Part shown: in pieces, positions 8,490-18,000 of the stretch
How the letters are laid out: each line of letters begins with the position of its first letter
How positions within the stretch are numbered: position 1 is the stretch's first letter
Assembly: GCA_040218815.1 (NCBI GenBank)
Contig: JAVJQS010000009.1
Span: 83,970 to 147,969, forward strand
Reading direction: 5' to 3'
Source: JAVJQS01 sp040218815
Lineage (GTDB): Bacteria; Bacteroidota; Bacteroidia; Flavobacteriales_E; Vicingaceae
Length of the DNA stretch: 64,000 nucleotides
Translations under genes and position numbers: made by a program
The notes under the pieces: model-generated
What the model was told of the DNA's origin: nothing
The model's database searches: none
Seen by the model: the letters and a program-made list of their open reading frames with translations, nothing else

Positions 8490-10106
8490 TTTTTTAGTTT
8501 CAGATTTCGATAACAATTTAAGCGCTTTTTCCATTACCTTATCTTGCTCGTTGACTACTTGATAAAAAACAGCATCTCCCCAAACATTTCTTCCGATTGC
8601 AGCCTTCAACCTGTTTTTTATTAGGTTTTCAGATTCTTTTGCTTCTTCCTTATTGTAAAGAATGTCTTTTGAGCTTGCAAACTCATAAAATTGATTTAAA
8701 ACTGCTGCAGGAACTTCGTATTGTTTCACAAACTCTTCGGCCGTGAAGTTTGATTTCAAGCTCCCACGATTATCATCCACATAATTAAAACCAAACTGGT
8801 AAAACATCCCCTGGTAATTCAGTTTACCAAAATATTCAGAGGCATTGTTGGTATCTAATGGCACAAAATAATCAGGCAAAATTCCACCCCCTCCATAAAG
8901 CACCTTTCCTTTTTCTGTATAAAACTTTAAAGAGTCCGGCAAGTCAATACTGTCTAAACTCAATAATTCGCCGCTTTCAAAACGTTCAAAAGTTTCTTGG
9001 TTGTAATTATCCAAGCCTTCTTCATAAGACTTTTGGATACTTCTGCCCGTTGGGGTATAATAACGTGCAACAGTCAATCGAATTCCTGAACCATCTGGCC
9101 ATTGAATACCTTCCTGTACCAAGCCTTTCCCAAATGAGCGGCGTCCAATAATAAACCCACGATCATTGTCTTGCAAAGCACCAGCTAGTATTTCACTTGC
9201 TGAAGCCGAGCCTTCGTTAATTAATATCGCCACTTGCTTATTTTCTAATTCACCACCAGCTGTTGCGAAAAACTCTTGCTTGCTTCTTGCTTTTCCTTTC
9301 GTATAAACAATCAATTGTTTTTTGGGCAAAAATTCATCTGCCATATCAATGGCAGACTTCATATAGCCACCTGAATTATTTCTCAAGTCTAAAATCAACT
9401 TCTTCATTCCTTTAGCCTCCAATTCTTCTACTGCTTGCATAAACTCTTCGTGGGTAGTCCGCGCAAAGCGAATTACTTTAATGTAACCCACCTCACTGTT
9501 TGCCATATATGAGGCTTCAACACTATAAAACGGTATTTCGTCACGCTGAATTGCAAAGTCAATTAATTGTGGCTCATTTCTCCGTTTTACTTTTACATTT
9601 ACTGTAGTGCCTTTAGGCCCTTTAAGCAATTTTACTACTCGTTTATTGTTTATTTTTTCTCCAGTAATATCTTCTCCTTCAACTTTTACTATTCGGTCAC
9701 CGGCTCTAATACCAACTTTCTCAGAAGGTCCACCTCCAATGGGTTGAATGACAACTACTGTATCCTGTTGAATCCGAAATTCAACGCCAATACCCTCAAA
9801 GTTTCCTTCTAAAGGGTCGTTCATTTGATTATAATCTCGCTTTGGAATATAATAAGAATGCGGATCTAATTGCTGAAGCATATCATTGATTGTTTCTTCT
9901 ACAATCAGTTGTTCTTTTATGGTATCAACGTAGTCGCTTTTTATATAGCTCAATACTTGTTGCAGCTTATTTTCTTCACCAAAATCAGTTCCGTTAAATA
10001 ATAAGGTTGTAGTTGGAACTGCCAATTGCTTACCCATGTATACCCCTGCAGCTAAAACCACAGCAATAATAAAAGGAAGTAAGACTAGAATTTTATTGTT
10101 TTTCAT
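8481..10106 (-). CDS. C-terminal processing peptidase, S41 family
   Basis: This 541-residue protease has an N-terminal membrane anchor or signal (about 5-30), a PDZ domain (about 100-185, with the substrate-groove GIGVEF) and the S41 catalytic domain. The Ser/Lys dyad is intact: S302 in GSASASE and K327 in FGKG, 25 residues apart as in CtpB and Prc. It should act in the periplasm, cleaving proteins from their C-terminal end. A 170-residue tail follows the protease domain, as in other Bacteroidota homologues. It is followed on the minus strand by crtZ only across a convergent gene, and is preceded by dCMP deaminase and purN in the same direction, with a 32-bp gap that allows co-transcription. 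Confidence 0.93.
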   Translation of the reverse strand: MKNNKILVLLPFIIAVVLAAGVYMGKQLAVPTTTLLFNGTDFGEENKLQQVLSYIKSDYVDTIKEQLIVEETINDMLQQLDPHSYYIPKRDYNQMNDPLEGNFEGIGVEFRIQQDTVVVIQPIGGGPSEKVGIRAGDRIVKVEGEDITGEKINNKRVVKLLKGPKGTTVNVKVKRRNEPQLIDFAIQRDEIPFYSVEASYMANSEVGYIKVIRFARTTHEEFMQAVEELEAKGMKKLILDLRNNSGGYMKSAIDMADEFLPKKQLIVYTKGKARSKQEFFATAGGELENKQVAILINEGSASASEILAGALQDNDRGFIIGRRSFGKGLVQEGIQWPDGSGIRLTVARYYTPTGRSIQKSYEEGLDNYNQETFERFESGELLSLDSIDLPDSLKFYTEKGKVLYGGGGILPDYFVPLDTNNASEYFGKLNYQGMFYQFGFNYVDDNRGSLKSNFTAEEFVKQYEVPAAVLNQFYEFASSKDILYNKEEAKESENLIKNRLKAAIGRNVWGDAVFYQVVNEQDKVMEKALKLLSKSETKKSS

Positions 10107-10138
10107 GTGCGTTGAGCAATCTTCTGACTTTTTGAATA

Positions 10139-10594
10139 TTATTTTTCCTCTTCGTGTAAGTTGGCAATGTGCTGGACTTCAATACCTGCTTTTTCTAAAA
10201 ATTGCAATCCTGAATCGTCTTTATAGCCTTTCAGGTATACCACTCGTTTTATTCCAGCTTGCAATATTAACTTGCTACATTCTCTACACGGTGATAATGT
10301 AATATAAAGCGTTGCACCATCAGAATTGTTCGTCGACTTTGCTACTTTCATAATGGCATTGGCTTCTGCATGCAACACATACCAATTTGTTTTGCCTTGA
10401 TCATCTTCGCAGCAATTGTCAAATCCTGTAGGGGTACCGTTATAGCCATCAGAAATGATCATACTGTCTTTTACAATCAAGGCTCCCACTTGCTTGCGCT
10501 CACAATGCGACAATTGTCCCCATTGCTCTGCCATTTTGAGGTAGGCAATATCATATCGCTCTTGTTTTGCTTTACTTTCGTATTTTATTTTCAA
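10139..10594 (-). CDS. dCMP deaminase family protein (ComEB-like)
   Basis: This 151-residue cytidine/deoxycytidylate deaminase has the zinc ligands and general base in place: H75-A-E77 in VLHAEANAI and P102-C103-R-E-C106 in LSPCRECSKL. The preceding ISDGYNGTPTG loop is characteristic of dCMP deaminases, which turn dCMP into dUMP for thymidylate synthesis. The family is annotated ComEB in some genomes, but no competence role is implied. It lies 20 bp downstream of purN and 32 bp upstream of the S41 protease, all on the minus strand, so the three are probably one operon. Confidence 0.92.
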   Translation of the reverse strand: MKIKYESKAKQERYDIAYLKMAEQWGQLSHCERKQVGALIVKDSMIISDGYNGTPTGFDNCCEDDQGKTNWYVLHAEANAIMKVAKSTNNSDGATLYITLSPCRECSKLILQAGIKRVVYLKGYKDDSGLQFLEKAGIEVQHIANLHEEEK

Positions 10595-10614
10595 AATCTA
10601 TTTTTTTCTGTCCT

Positions 10615-11202
10615 TTAATAACTTCTACTAGTTGGGAATTCAACAGCTTGCTCAATAGCAATTGGGAAAAATTTATGCTCTAGCATCTGCACTTTTTTAC
10701 TTAAACTCTCTACGGTTTCATTAGTGTCAACCATGCACTTTTGTTGAAGAATAATTTCTCCCTTATCATACTCTTCATTTACAAGATGAATGCTAATTCC
10801 ACTCTCCGTTTCTCCGCTTTCAATGACTTGCTGATGCACTTTCTTCCCATACATTCCTTTACCACCAAACTTTGGCAATAATGAAGGGTGCAAATTAATG
10901 ATTCGGTCTGGATAAGATTGAATGATGATTGCCGGAATTTTTCTCAAAAATCCTGCGAGCACAATCCATTCTATTTTTCTTTCCTTTAACAGAGTTAACA
11001 CCTCATTTCCGACTTCAATTGCTGCATTTGATAGGTAGAAAATCGGAACATTGTGTTTAGTTGCCACCTCATAAACGCCTGCTTCTTGCTGGTTAGTTAC
11101 AATACAGTCTACTGAAACCATGGTCGTTTTTACCTCAAAGTATTCTATAATTTTTGCAGCATTGCTGCCGGCCCCTGAAGCAAAAATGGCTATTTTCGAC
11201 AT
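10615..11202 (-). CDS. purN: phosphoribosylglycinamide formyltransferase (GART)
   Basis: The 195-residue enzyme adds a formyl group from 10-formyl-THF to GAR, step three of purine synthesis. The catalytic triad is present: N103 and H105 in INLHPSLLP, and D146 in EEYDKGEI, matching E. coli N106, H108 and D144. The phosphate-binding start IAIFASGAGSN is intact. Length is close to the family norm (about 190-212). It is the first gene of a probable purN - dCMP deaminase - protease operon and lies back to back with the nitroreductase, sharing a 40-bp spacer. Confidence 0.94.
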   Translation of the reverse strand: MSKIAIFASGAGSNAAKIIEYFEVKTTMVSVDCIVTNQQEAGVYEVATKHNVPIFYLSNAAIEVGNEVLTLLKERKIEWIVLAGFLRKIPAIIIQSYPDRIINLHPSLLPKFGGKGMYGKKVHQQVIESGETESGISIHLVNEEYDKGEIILQQKCMVDTNETVESLSKKVQMLEHKFFPIAIEQAVEFPTSRSY

Positions 11203-11242
11203 GAATTGATAATTGAAGGGTCAAATTTAATTAAATCGCAGG

Positions 11243-11920
11243 GTGGCTGAACATAATAAAACGAAAGAAGGCTTTCAAAAATTTCATTTTGTGGAATTTA
11301 CTCCAGAAGAGCAACAAAAAAGGAGCGAAGAATTTTTTGAATCAATGAACAAAAGACGTTCACTTCGGCATTTTTCAAGCAAGCCAATTCCAGAAGGTGT
11401 CATAGAAAATATTATTAAAACAGCTTCAACTGCTCCCTCAGGAGCCCATAAACAGCCGTGGTTTTTTGCAGTAGTTAGTTCTGCAGAAATAAAGAAGAAA
11501 ATAAGAACTGCCGCTGAAAAGGAGGAATATGAAAACTATCATGGTCGAATGAGCGAAGAATGGTTAAAAGATTTAGAAAAGTTTGACACAGATTGGGAAA
11601 AACCATTTTTAGAAATTGCCCCGGCATTAATCGTCGTATTTAAAAAGACATATGCTATTGAAGCAGACGGTAGAAGCAAAAACTACTATGTAAATGAGTC
11701 AGTTGGCATTGCCACTGGGCTTTTAATCGCCGCGATTCAACAAGCAGGCTTAGTGAGTTTAACACACACACCGAGCCCATTAAATTTTTTAGCGGAAATT
11801 TTAAATCGCCCAAAAAATGAAAGGCCTTATTTATTAATTCCTATAGGTTATCCTGCTGATAATGCAAGCGTTCCGGTATTGAAACGCAAGGACTTAAATG
11901 AGATAATGAAGGAATATTAA
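11243..11920 (+). CDS. nitroreductase family flavoprotein (iodotyrosine-deiodinase-like branch)
   Basis: The 225-residue protein has the FMN-binding RRSLRHFSSKPIP start of the fold (about residue 33), a TAPSGAHKQPWFFAVV block and a C-terminal LLIPIGYPADNA segment. These features, with the N-terminal extension, put it nearer the BluB/iodotyrosine-deiodinase-like branch than NfsA/NfsB; the physiological substrate is unknown. The best start is a GTG at 11243; the first internal ATG (residue 35) would cut into the FMN-binding region. It stands alone between purN (divergent) and the acpP operon. Confidence 0.82.
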   Translation: MAEHNKTKEGFQKFHFVEFTPEEQQKRSEEFFESMNKRRSLRHFSSKPIPEGVIENIIKTASTAPSGAHKQPWFFAVVSSAEIKKKIRTAAEKEEYENYHGRMSEEWLKDLEKFDTDWEKPFLEIAPALIVVFKKTYAIEADGRSKNYYVNESVGIATGLLIAAIQQAGLVSLTHTPSPLNFLAEILNRPKNERPYLLIPIGYPADNASVPVLKRKDLNEIMKEY

Positions 11921-11960
11921 GAACAAATAGTAAAATTTGGCAAAGAGAACTGAAAATAAA

Positions 11961-11992
11961 TTTTGATATCAATGGAATAAGAATTTTCTTTG
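11961..11992 (+). promoter_or_regulatory. acpP promoter
   Basis: A TTTTG (11961-11965), a 19-bp spacer and TTTCTTTG (11985-11992, followed by CACTC) form a -33/-7 pair close to the Bacteroidota consensus, with the usual A of the -7 element replaced by T. The start would be near 11998, leaving a short leader before the acpP ATG at 12016. Confidence 0.5.
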
Positions 11993-12015
11993 CACTCTAA
12001 TTAAAATTTAAAAAG

Positions 12016-12252
12016 ATGGCAGATACAGCATCAAGAGTAAAAGCAATTATTGTAGATAAGTTAGGAGTAGAAGAAGCAGAAGTTACTCCAGAAGCAAGCT
12101 TCACTAACGATTTAGGAGCAGATTCATTGGATACTGTTGAGTTAATAATGGAATTTGAAAAAGAATTTAACATTGCTATACCTGACGACCAAGCTGAGAA
12201 AATTGGAACAGTAGGTGATGCGATTACCTATATCGAAGGGAATACAAAATAA
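12016..12252 (+). CDS. acpP: acyl carrier protein
   Basis: This 78-residue acidic protein carries growing fatty acyl chains on a 4'-phosphopantetheine arm. The attachment site is S37 in LGADSLDTVELIM. The four-helix pattern and the acidic helix II are standard. It is the first gene of a tight acpP-fabF-rnc group (12-bp gap to fabF), an arrangement conserved in Bacteroidota. Confidence 0.98.
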   Translation: MADTASRVKAIIVDKLGVEEAEVTPEASFTNDLGADSLDTVELIMEFEKEFNIAIPDDQAEKIGTVGDAITYIEGNTK

Positions 12253-12264
12253 ATTTCCACATTC

Positions 12265-13512
12265 ATGGAGTTAAAGAGAGTAGTAGTTACCGGACTTGGT
12301 GCCATTACTCCAATCGGTAATAATGTTGAAGAATACTGGAATGCACTAATTAGCGGAAAAAGCGGTGCAGCTCCAATCACACAGTTTGACGCTTCGCAAT
12401 TTAAAACGCAGTTTGCGTGCGAAGTAAAAAACTATAATTCTGAAGATTATTTCGACCGAAAGGAGGCAAGGAAGTTGGATTTGTTTGCTCAGTATGCATT
12501 AGTTGCAGTTGATGAAGCAATGAAAGATTCTGGCTTAGACCTGGAAAAAGTTGACCGCGATCGTTTTGGAGTTATTTGGGGTGCTGGAATTGGCGGCCTT
12601 AAGACTTTTCAGGAAGAATGCAGTGCTTTTGCTTTAGGTGATGGTACGCCGCGTTTCAACCCTTTCTTTATTCCAAAAATGATTGCAGATATTGCCCCTG
12701 GTCATATTTCAATTAAATATGGCCTAAGGGGTCCAAACTTTACCACAGTTTCAGCTTGTGCCTCTAGCACCAATGCCATCATTGATGCCATGACCTATAT
12801 TCAATTAGGTAAAATGGACTTATGTGTTACTGGAGGTTCAGAAGCAGCCGTATGTGAAGCAGGAATAGGCGGTTTTAACGCCATGCATGCTTTGTCTAAA
12901 CGAAACGACGATCCTTCTACTGCCTCAAGACCTTTTGATAAAGATCGAGATGGGTTTGTGTTAGGTGATGGAGGCGGAAGCCTAATCCTAGAAGAGTATG
13001 AGCATGCAAAAGCACGAGGAGCAACCATTTATGCGGAAGTAGTTGGAGGTGGACTTTCAGCTGATGCACATCATATGACTGCACCACATCCTGAAGGACT
13101 AGGAGCAATCAATGTTATGAGGTCAGCATTGAGAGACGCTGGCTTAAGTCCAGATCAAATTGATTACATCAACGTTCATGGCACTTCTACTCCTTTGGGT
13201 GACGTTGCAGAATCAAAAGCAATAAAAGAGGTTTTTGGTGAAAACGCCTATAAGCTTAATATAAGTTCAACGAAATCCATGACTGGTCACTTGCTAGGTG
13301 CAGCAGGAATAGTTGAATCCATTGCAAGCATCTTAGCAATTAAGAACGGAATTATTCCTCCAACCATTAATCATTTTACTGATGATGAGGCGTTCGACAG
13401 TAAATTAAACTTTACGTTTAATAAAGCGCAAAAGCGAGAAGTTCGAGCGGCTTTAAGCAATACTTTCGGTTTTGGTGGACATAATGCTTCAACAGTTTTC
13501 ATTAAAGCATAA
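12265..13512 (+). CDS. fabF: beta-ketoacyl-ACP synthase II
   Basis: The 415-residue thiolase-fold enzyme condenses malonyl-ACP with acyl-ACP in fatty acid elongation. The catalytic residues are C165 (VSACASS), H305 (VHGTSTPLGD), K337 and H342 (TKSMTGHLLGAAG). The C-terminal NTFGFGGHN loop is also intact. Length is normal for FabF. It lies between acpP and rnc; the gap to rnc is 3 bp, so translation is probably coupled. Confidence 0.98.
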   Translation: MELKRVVVTGLGAITPIGNNVEEYWNALISGKSGAAPITQFDASQFKTQFACEVKNYNSEDYFDRKEARKLDLFAQYALVAVDEAMKDSGLDLEKVDRDRFGVIWGAGIGGLKTFQEECSAFALGDGTPRFNPFFIPKMIADIAPGHISIKYGLRGPNFTTVSACASSTNAIIDAMTYIQLGKMDLCVTGGSEAAVCEAGIGGFNAMHALSKRNDDPSTASRPFDKDRDGFVLGDGGGSLILEEYEHAKARGATIYAEVVGGGLSADAHHMTAPHPEGLGAINVMRSALRDAGLSPDQIDYINVHGTSTPLGDVAESKAIKEVFGENAYKLNISSTKSMTGHLLGAAGIVESIASILAIKNGIIPPTINHFTDDEAFDSKLNFTFNKAQKREVRAALSNTFGFGGHNASTVFIKA

Positions 13513-13515
13513 AAT

Positions 13516-14235
13516 TTGAGCCTTTTTAAGGGAATTCGATATTTTTTACTTTCTGATAAAAGTAAGAATCGAACCTTAAAGGAAATTTTGGGATTTTATC
13601 CAAGAAACCCTGCTTTATATGATCAAGCCTTTACCCACAAATCAATTATTAATGAGGACGAGGATACTGACAAAGTCAGCAATGAGCGTTTAGAGTTTTT
13701 AGGTGATGCCATTTTAGGAGCTATTGTAGCAGAATATTTTTTTGTGAAATACCCTTTTAAGGATGAAGGTTATCTTACCAAGGTTCGTTCTAAGTTAGTA
13801 AGTCGCAATTTTTTGAATCAACTATCGGTTGATATTGGACTTGACACTTTTTTGGAAACTTCTGCTAACACAAGCAGATCACGATCTATTTTTGGAGATG
13901 CATTTGAAGCCCTAATTGGGGCTATATACCTTGATAAGGGTTATGAAAGCTGCAAAAAATTTGTAGTTGAAAAAGTAATCCGAAATTATATTGATGTAGA
14001 ACAACTCATCCAAACTGAAACTAACTTTAAGAGCAAGGTAATTGAGTGGACGCAAAGCCGAAAGCAAAATTATGAGTTCAAAACCACCACAATAGAGAGC
14101 TCAAAAAGTCGCTATTTCAAAAGTGAATTAAGCATTGATGGTGAATTAGTTGCGAAAGGGGAAGGAAATTCTAAGAAAAGAGCTGAGCAAGCGGCTGCCA
14201 AGGCCTTTTTTGATCAAAAGAAAATTCAATATTAA
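13516..14235 (+). CDS. rnc: ribonuclease III
   Basis: The 239-residue enzyme cleaves double-stranded RNA in rRNA and mRNA processing. The signature NERLEFLGDAILG (about residues 56-68) gives the acidic metal site, with D and E of FGDAFEALIGAIY (about 128-140) completing it, and a double-stranded RNA binding domain occupies about 165-237. The start is a TTG at 13516, 3 bp after the fabF stop; no ATG lies near it. Its end overlaps by 4 bp the stop of the convergent lamin-tail gene. Confidence 0.97.
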   Translation: MSLFKGIRYFLLSDKSKNRTLKEILGFYPRNPALYDQAFTHKSIINEDEDTDKVSNERLEFLGDAILGAIVAEYFFVKYPFKDEGYLTKVRSKLVSRNFLNQLSVDIGLDTFLETSANTSRSRSIFGDAFEALIGAIYLDKGYESCKKFVVEKVIRNYIDVEQLIQTETNFKSKVIEWTQSRKQNYEFKTTTIESSKSRYFKSELSIDGELVAKGEGNSKKRAEQAAAKAFFDQKKIQY

Positions 14236-16835
14236 TCTAAAAATCCAGCTATAACCACTGGTAGTTTGAATACCTCTTTATCCCCATCAATATTAAAAGC
14301 CTCAAACAAGAGCACATAAATACCTATTCTAGCTTTTTGATTATCATCAGAAATGCCATCCCAAATGAAATTACCCTTTTTGCCTAGCAACTCATTGTTT
14401 ACTAACTTTTTAATTTGCCGTCCATTTCGATCGTAAATCGTAACATTTGCTACATATCCAGGAGCATCAAACTGATAATTTATGCTCAGCACATCATCCA
14501 ATCCATCGTTATCAGGTGAGAAAGTTTTGGGGTCAATACTCAACTTGCCCCTGGGAGCTTTAGTTTTAAAATATTGTGAGTTCTCGAAACCTGGCGTTGC
14601 AAAGCCAACTGATTCAGCAGCTGAATGAAAATTATTGGGATCCTTACTTGAACCATCTGGATTGATACGTTCCAATGAAACACCGTCATCGTCATTGAGC
14701 AATTCAAAATGCATGTCTTCAGTATAATCGAACCGGTCGATAGTGGTATTATTGGCATCAATTAAAATCACAGTATCTACATCATTGTTAAAGCTAGGCA
14801 AATCAGGTACTTCTATAAAATTTTCAGTTTTTGTAAGTGGGTAATTTGCTGAAATGTTGTTGATGTTTTCTGTTAATCCGACGTATTGATTAGGGTAAAC
14901 AAGATACTCTGAGTTGATGACTGTCTTTTTATATGCAAGCCTATCTGTATTGTTGACTGCCCATCCTTTGAGGGAAAGGATTTTATTGGACCGATTATAC
15001 AATTCAACGAAATCGTCTCCACCTGTTCTCGGATTAAAAAGCACTTCGTTTATAACGAGATCAGATGCTTCAGCTCGTTCAGGTAAAATAAATTCAAAGC
15101 TATTCTGGTTGCCAATTAAATTGCCTGAACAATCTCTCAAGTCCTCAATAGTGATTGTAATCAGTTTTCCGGAGTCTAGAGGTGGTGAAACCACTAAAAC
15201 TATGGCTGTATCAGCATCACTGGAGTGTGCAGCGTTAACAATGTTGCCAGTTGAAAATCTATAAGTTGCAATGGATATACTTGAGGTATCTACTACTTCA
15301 TTAAACAACAATTTTACAATATCAGCACTTAAAGCTCTTGCACTAAGCAACTCTGGCGCTGTGAGATCAGGTGTATCATCAAACACCGAATTAATTTGAC
15401 CTGGTGTGCCACCAATAGCGTTTACTGAGGCGCGATAATTTGTTGGACCAAGACATTTACTTTTGGGGTTTATTTGTTCAATACTCCAGCCACCGTCTTC
15501 TTTACTTTCGTCTTTATAGGAGTTAAGTTCATAATACAATTCATCAATCAGCTGATTGTTTGTATAAAGTAAACGAATGGAGTCGCCATTATTATTTAAG
15601 GTAGGCAAGGAACCTAAGCCCAAAGTATTTCCAAATACACTAAAAGCAACGGTATCATCTTCAGCACAAATGATGAGGTATTCGCCAGGATCTAATCGAA
15701 CAGAAGATAATATTGAAATAGAATTACCATCAGTTATTTTCCAATTTTCTAAGTCAAATATTTTATTGGAGGCATTGTACAACTCTATATATTCCACTTC
15801 TGGGAGTCCATTCGAAGGGGAAAAATCAGGATAAAACTCATTGATTTGCACATCGCGAAAACTAGGAATAGCTGATACAAAGTAGCTAAATACTTGTAGG
15901 GCAGTGTTTATGGAATTTCCATTTCTGTCCTGAATACCTTGGATGCTCAGTTCATAGTCTTCACCATTTTGGAAAGGAGTTGAAAAAGTCAACATAAGAG
16001 AAGAGCTATCGGTTCCAACATAATTTATACTATTAGGAGCCCCAATGCCTTTATTAACTTGGTAATTGGCCGCAATTGTAGCGCTTGAATTACTTAATAG
16101 TTCTGAAAAAGTAAGTTGTAAAGTCAGACTATCTATTACTTGATAATCTGTGAGTTGAGGTTTAACAGTATCTTGAAATACTTCACCAGTAATTACAAAA
16201 TCATCAAAATAGAACTTGTCTGATCGTGTTGAGGTAAAATCACAATACACACCCATGAAATTTGAGCTGGAATAAGTGAAGTCAATTGCTGTTCCTTGAG
16301 TTACGAATCCTGAGAAATTGCTAGATGTATCAATGCTTAGCTCCCAATTGTTGAGGCTATCACGGGTTACTTTTACTAATAATTCAGGTGAAAAGCCCAC
16401 AGTTCCATCCGAGCCATTAATGAGTTCAACTTCAGTTGAACCATCTTGTCGATAAAGTCTAACATCATCAGCTGTGCCGCTTTGGCCCCCAATTCTAACA
16501 AAATAACCGTTTAAAGCTTGAGTTAAATCAGACTGGCTAGATAACAAGTATACTTTAGCAAAATTGCTTCCAGAAGGGTTGAAGTCTAAACGCACATAAA
16601 ATTGCCAACTTGCCTTTAAGGCAGCAGTACTTTTTGTACTTAAATAGGCTATGCCCGTTGCGTTAAGGTCGTTGAGTTGCAATTGATTATTCACATCAAT
16701 TTTAAATTTTGCTGTATCGCCAATCCATTTTGGATTAGCCGAAAAGTTGCCATCAGAGAAATCATCAGAAATAGTAGTTTGAGCTATTGCGGCCCATGCA
16801 AATAGGCAACAAAATAGTAAGTAGGTAGTTTTCAT
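14232..16835 (-). CDS. large secreted protein with Ig-like and two lamin-tail domains
   Basis: This 867-residue protein has a Sec signal peptide (first 18 residues, ending in AIAQ). In order it contains a LamG-like/jelly-roll region (about 20-220), a SbsA-type Ig-like domain (about 225-325), a lamin-tail domain (about 330-470, INEFYPDFSPS and VEYIELYNAS), a second Ig-like domain (about 490-585), a second lamin-tail domain (about 590-750, VINEVLFNPRTGGDDFVELY) and a C-terminal FlgD-type fold (about 780-860, VTIYDRNGRQIKKL). It is probably a cell-surface or secreted protein, perhaps with a role in adhesion; no enzyme motif is visible. It is transcribed alone and ends tail to tail with rnc. Confidence 0.85.
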   Translation of the reverse strand: MKTTYLLFCCLFAWAAIAQTTISDDFSDGNFSANPKWIGDTAKFKIDVNNQLQLNDLNATGIAYLSTKSTAALKASWQFYVRLDFNPSGSNFAKVYLLSSQSDLTQALNGYFVRIGGQSGTADDVRLYRQDGSTEVELINGSDGTVGFSPELLVKVTRDSLNNWELSIDTSSNFSGFVTQGTAIDFTYSSSNFMGVYCDFTSTRSDKFYFDDFVITGEVFQDTVKPQLTDYQVIDSLTLQLTFSELLSNSSATIAANYQVNKGIGAPNSINYVGTDSSSLMLTFSTPFQNGEDYELSIQGIQDRNGNSINTALQVFSYFVSAIPSFRDVQINEFYPDFSPSNGLPEVEYIELYNASNKIFDLENWKITDGNSISILSSVRLDPGEYLIICAEDDTVAFSVFGNTLGLGSLPTLNNNGDSIRLLYTNNQLIDELYYELNSYKDESKEDGGWSIEQINPKSKCLGPTNYRASVNAIGGTPGQINSVFDDTPDLTAPELLSARALSADIVKLLFNEVVDTSSISIATYRFSTGNIVNAAHSSDADTAIVLVVSPPLDSGKLITITIEDLRDCSGNLIGNQNSFEFILPERAEASDLVINEVLFNPRTGGDDFVELYNRSNKILSLKGWAVNNTDRLAYKKTVINSEYLVYPNQYVGLTENINNISANYPLTKTENFIEVPDLPSFNNDVDTVILIDANNTTIDRFDYTEDMHFELLNDDDGVSLERINPDGSSKDPNNFHSAAESVGFATPGFENSQYFKTKAPRGKLSIDPKTFSPDNDGLDDVLSINYQFDAPGYVANVTIYDRNGRQIKKLVNNELLGKKGNFIWDGISDDNQKARIGIYVLLFEAFNIDGDKEVFKLPVVIAGFLD

Positions 16836-16845
16836 AGGTAGTTAA

Positions 16846-16872
16846 TTGATTATAGTAAAGTTAGTATTTTTG
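16846..16872 (+). promoter_or_regulatory. asd promoter
   Basis: TTG at 16846-16848, a 16-bp spacer and TATTTTTG at 16865-16872 (exact TAnnTTTG). The inferred start is near 16878, about 34 nt before the asd ATG. Confidence 0.55.
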
Positions 16873-16911
16873 TCGACCATTTAAATAACAGAGAATTTTG
16901 AACTAGAAATT

Positions 16912-17907
16912 ATGAAAGTTGCAGTAGTGGGAGCTACCGGTTTAGTAGGTAGAGTAATGTTGAGACAGTTGGAAGAAAGAGATTTTCCAGTAAGCAAACT
17001 TTTGGCAGTAGCCTCAGAACGATCTGTAGGTAAAAAAGTGATCTTTAAAGGAGAAGAAATTGAAGTAATTGGCTTAGAACAAGCAATTAATGAGCAGCCT
17101 GTTGTTGCTTTATTTTCTGCTGGTGGAGTAATTTCCAAGGAGTATGCTGAAAAATTTGCCAATAATGGAACTACGGTAATCGATAATTCTTCAGCTTGGC
17201 GGATGGATGAAAGCAAAAAGTTAATTGTTCCGGAAATCAATGGTGCATCCTTAACCAAGGAAGATAAAATTATCGCCAACCCAAACTGTTCTACTATTCA
17301 GCTCTTGATGGCTGTAGCTCCTTTGCACAAAAAGTTTGGCATTGAGCGCATGGTGATCTCTACCTACCAATCGATTACTGGGACAGGAGTTCAGGCAGTA
17401 AAGCAATTGGAAAACGAACAAGAAGGAGTAAAAGGGGATATGGCCTATGCACATCAAATTTATAGGAATTGTATTCCACAATGTGATGTTTTTGAAGAGA
17501 ACGACTACACCAAGGAAGAAATGAAATTAGTGAAGGAAAGCCGTAAAATATTGGGCGAACCTAACTTAAAAGTTACTGCAACAGCTGTTCGTGTTCCTGT
17601 AGTTGGTGGGCATTCTGAAGCGGTGAATTTGACTTTTGCAAGGGACTTCTCTATCTCAGAAATAAAACAAATCTTAGAGAACACTCCAGGGATTACGGTT
17701 CAGGATAACCCAAAAGAAGGAATTTATCCTATGCCCATAAATTCTGCTGAAAAGGATGATGTTTTCGTTGGTCGAATTAGAAGAGATGAATCAGCAGGAA
17801 ATAGCTTGAATCTTTGGATTGTTGCAGATAATTTGAGAAAAGGAGCTGCAACAAATACTATCCAAATTGCTGAATACTTGCTTGCAAATCAGTTACTTTC
17901 AAAATAA
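16912..17907 (+). CDS. asd: aspartate-semialdehyde dehydrogenase
   Basis: The 331-residue enzyme reduces aspartyl phosphate to aspartate semialdehyde with NADPH, feeding lysine, threonine, methionine and diaminopimelate synthesis. It has the VVGATGLVG nucleotide-binding loop at 5-13, the nucleophile C126 in NPNCSTIQ and the catalytic H234 in VVGGHSEAV, with substrate-binding R227 just before. Length is normal. It stands alone between the lamin-tail gene (divergent, 76 bp away) and an ECF sigma factor. Confidence 0.97.
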   Translation: MKVAVVGATGLVGRVMLRQLEERDFPVSKLLAVASERSVGKKVIFKGEEIEVIGLEQAINEQPVVALFSAGGVISKEYAEKFANNGTTVIDNSSAWRMDESKKLIVPEINGASLTKEDKIIANPNCSTIQLLMAVAPLHKKFGIERMVISTYQSITGTGVQAVKQLENEQEGVKGDMAYAHQIYRNCIPQCDVFEENDYTKEEMKLVKESRKILGEPNLKVTATAVRVPVVGGHSEAVNLTFARDFSISEIKQILENTPGITVQDNPKEGIYPMPINSAEKDDVFVGRIRRDESAGNSLNLWIVADNLRKGAATNTIQIAEYLLANQLLSK

Positions 17908-18000
17908 AGTCCATTTTTTTCTCGTAATTTTCAATTCATTAGGCAGCTTTATAAGCTGTCAACCCGTCTTATTTTGGGGGAAGTGTTGAAGATTACAAAA

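Noticed and set aside
17974..18000. TTG start for the ECF sigma factor at 17974
   Set aside because: It lies in or next to a probable promoter element and the ATG at 18001 gives a normal sigma-factor N-terminus.
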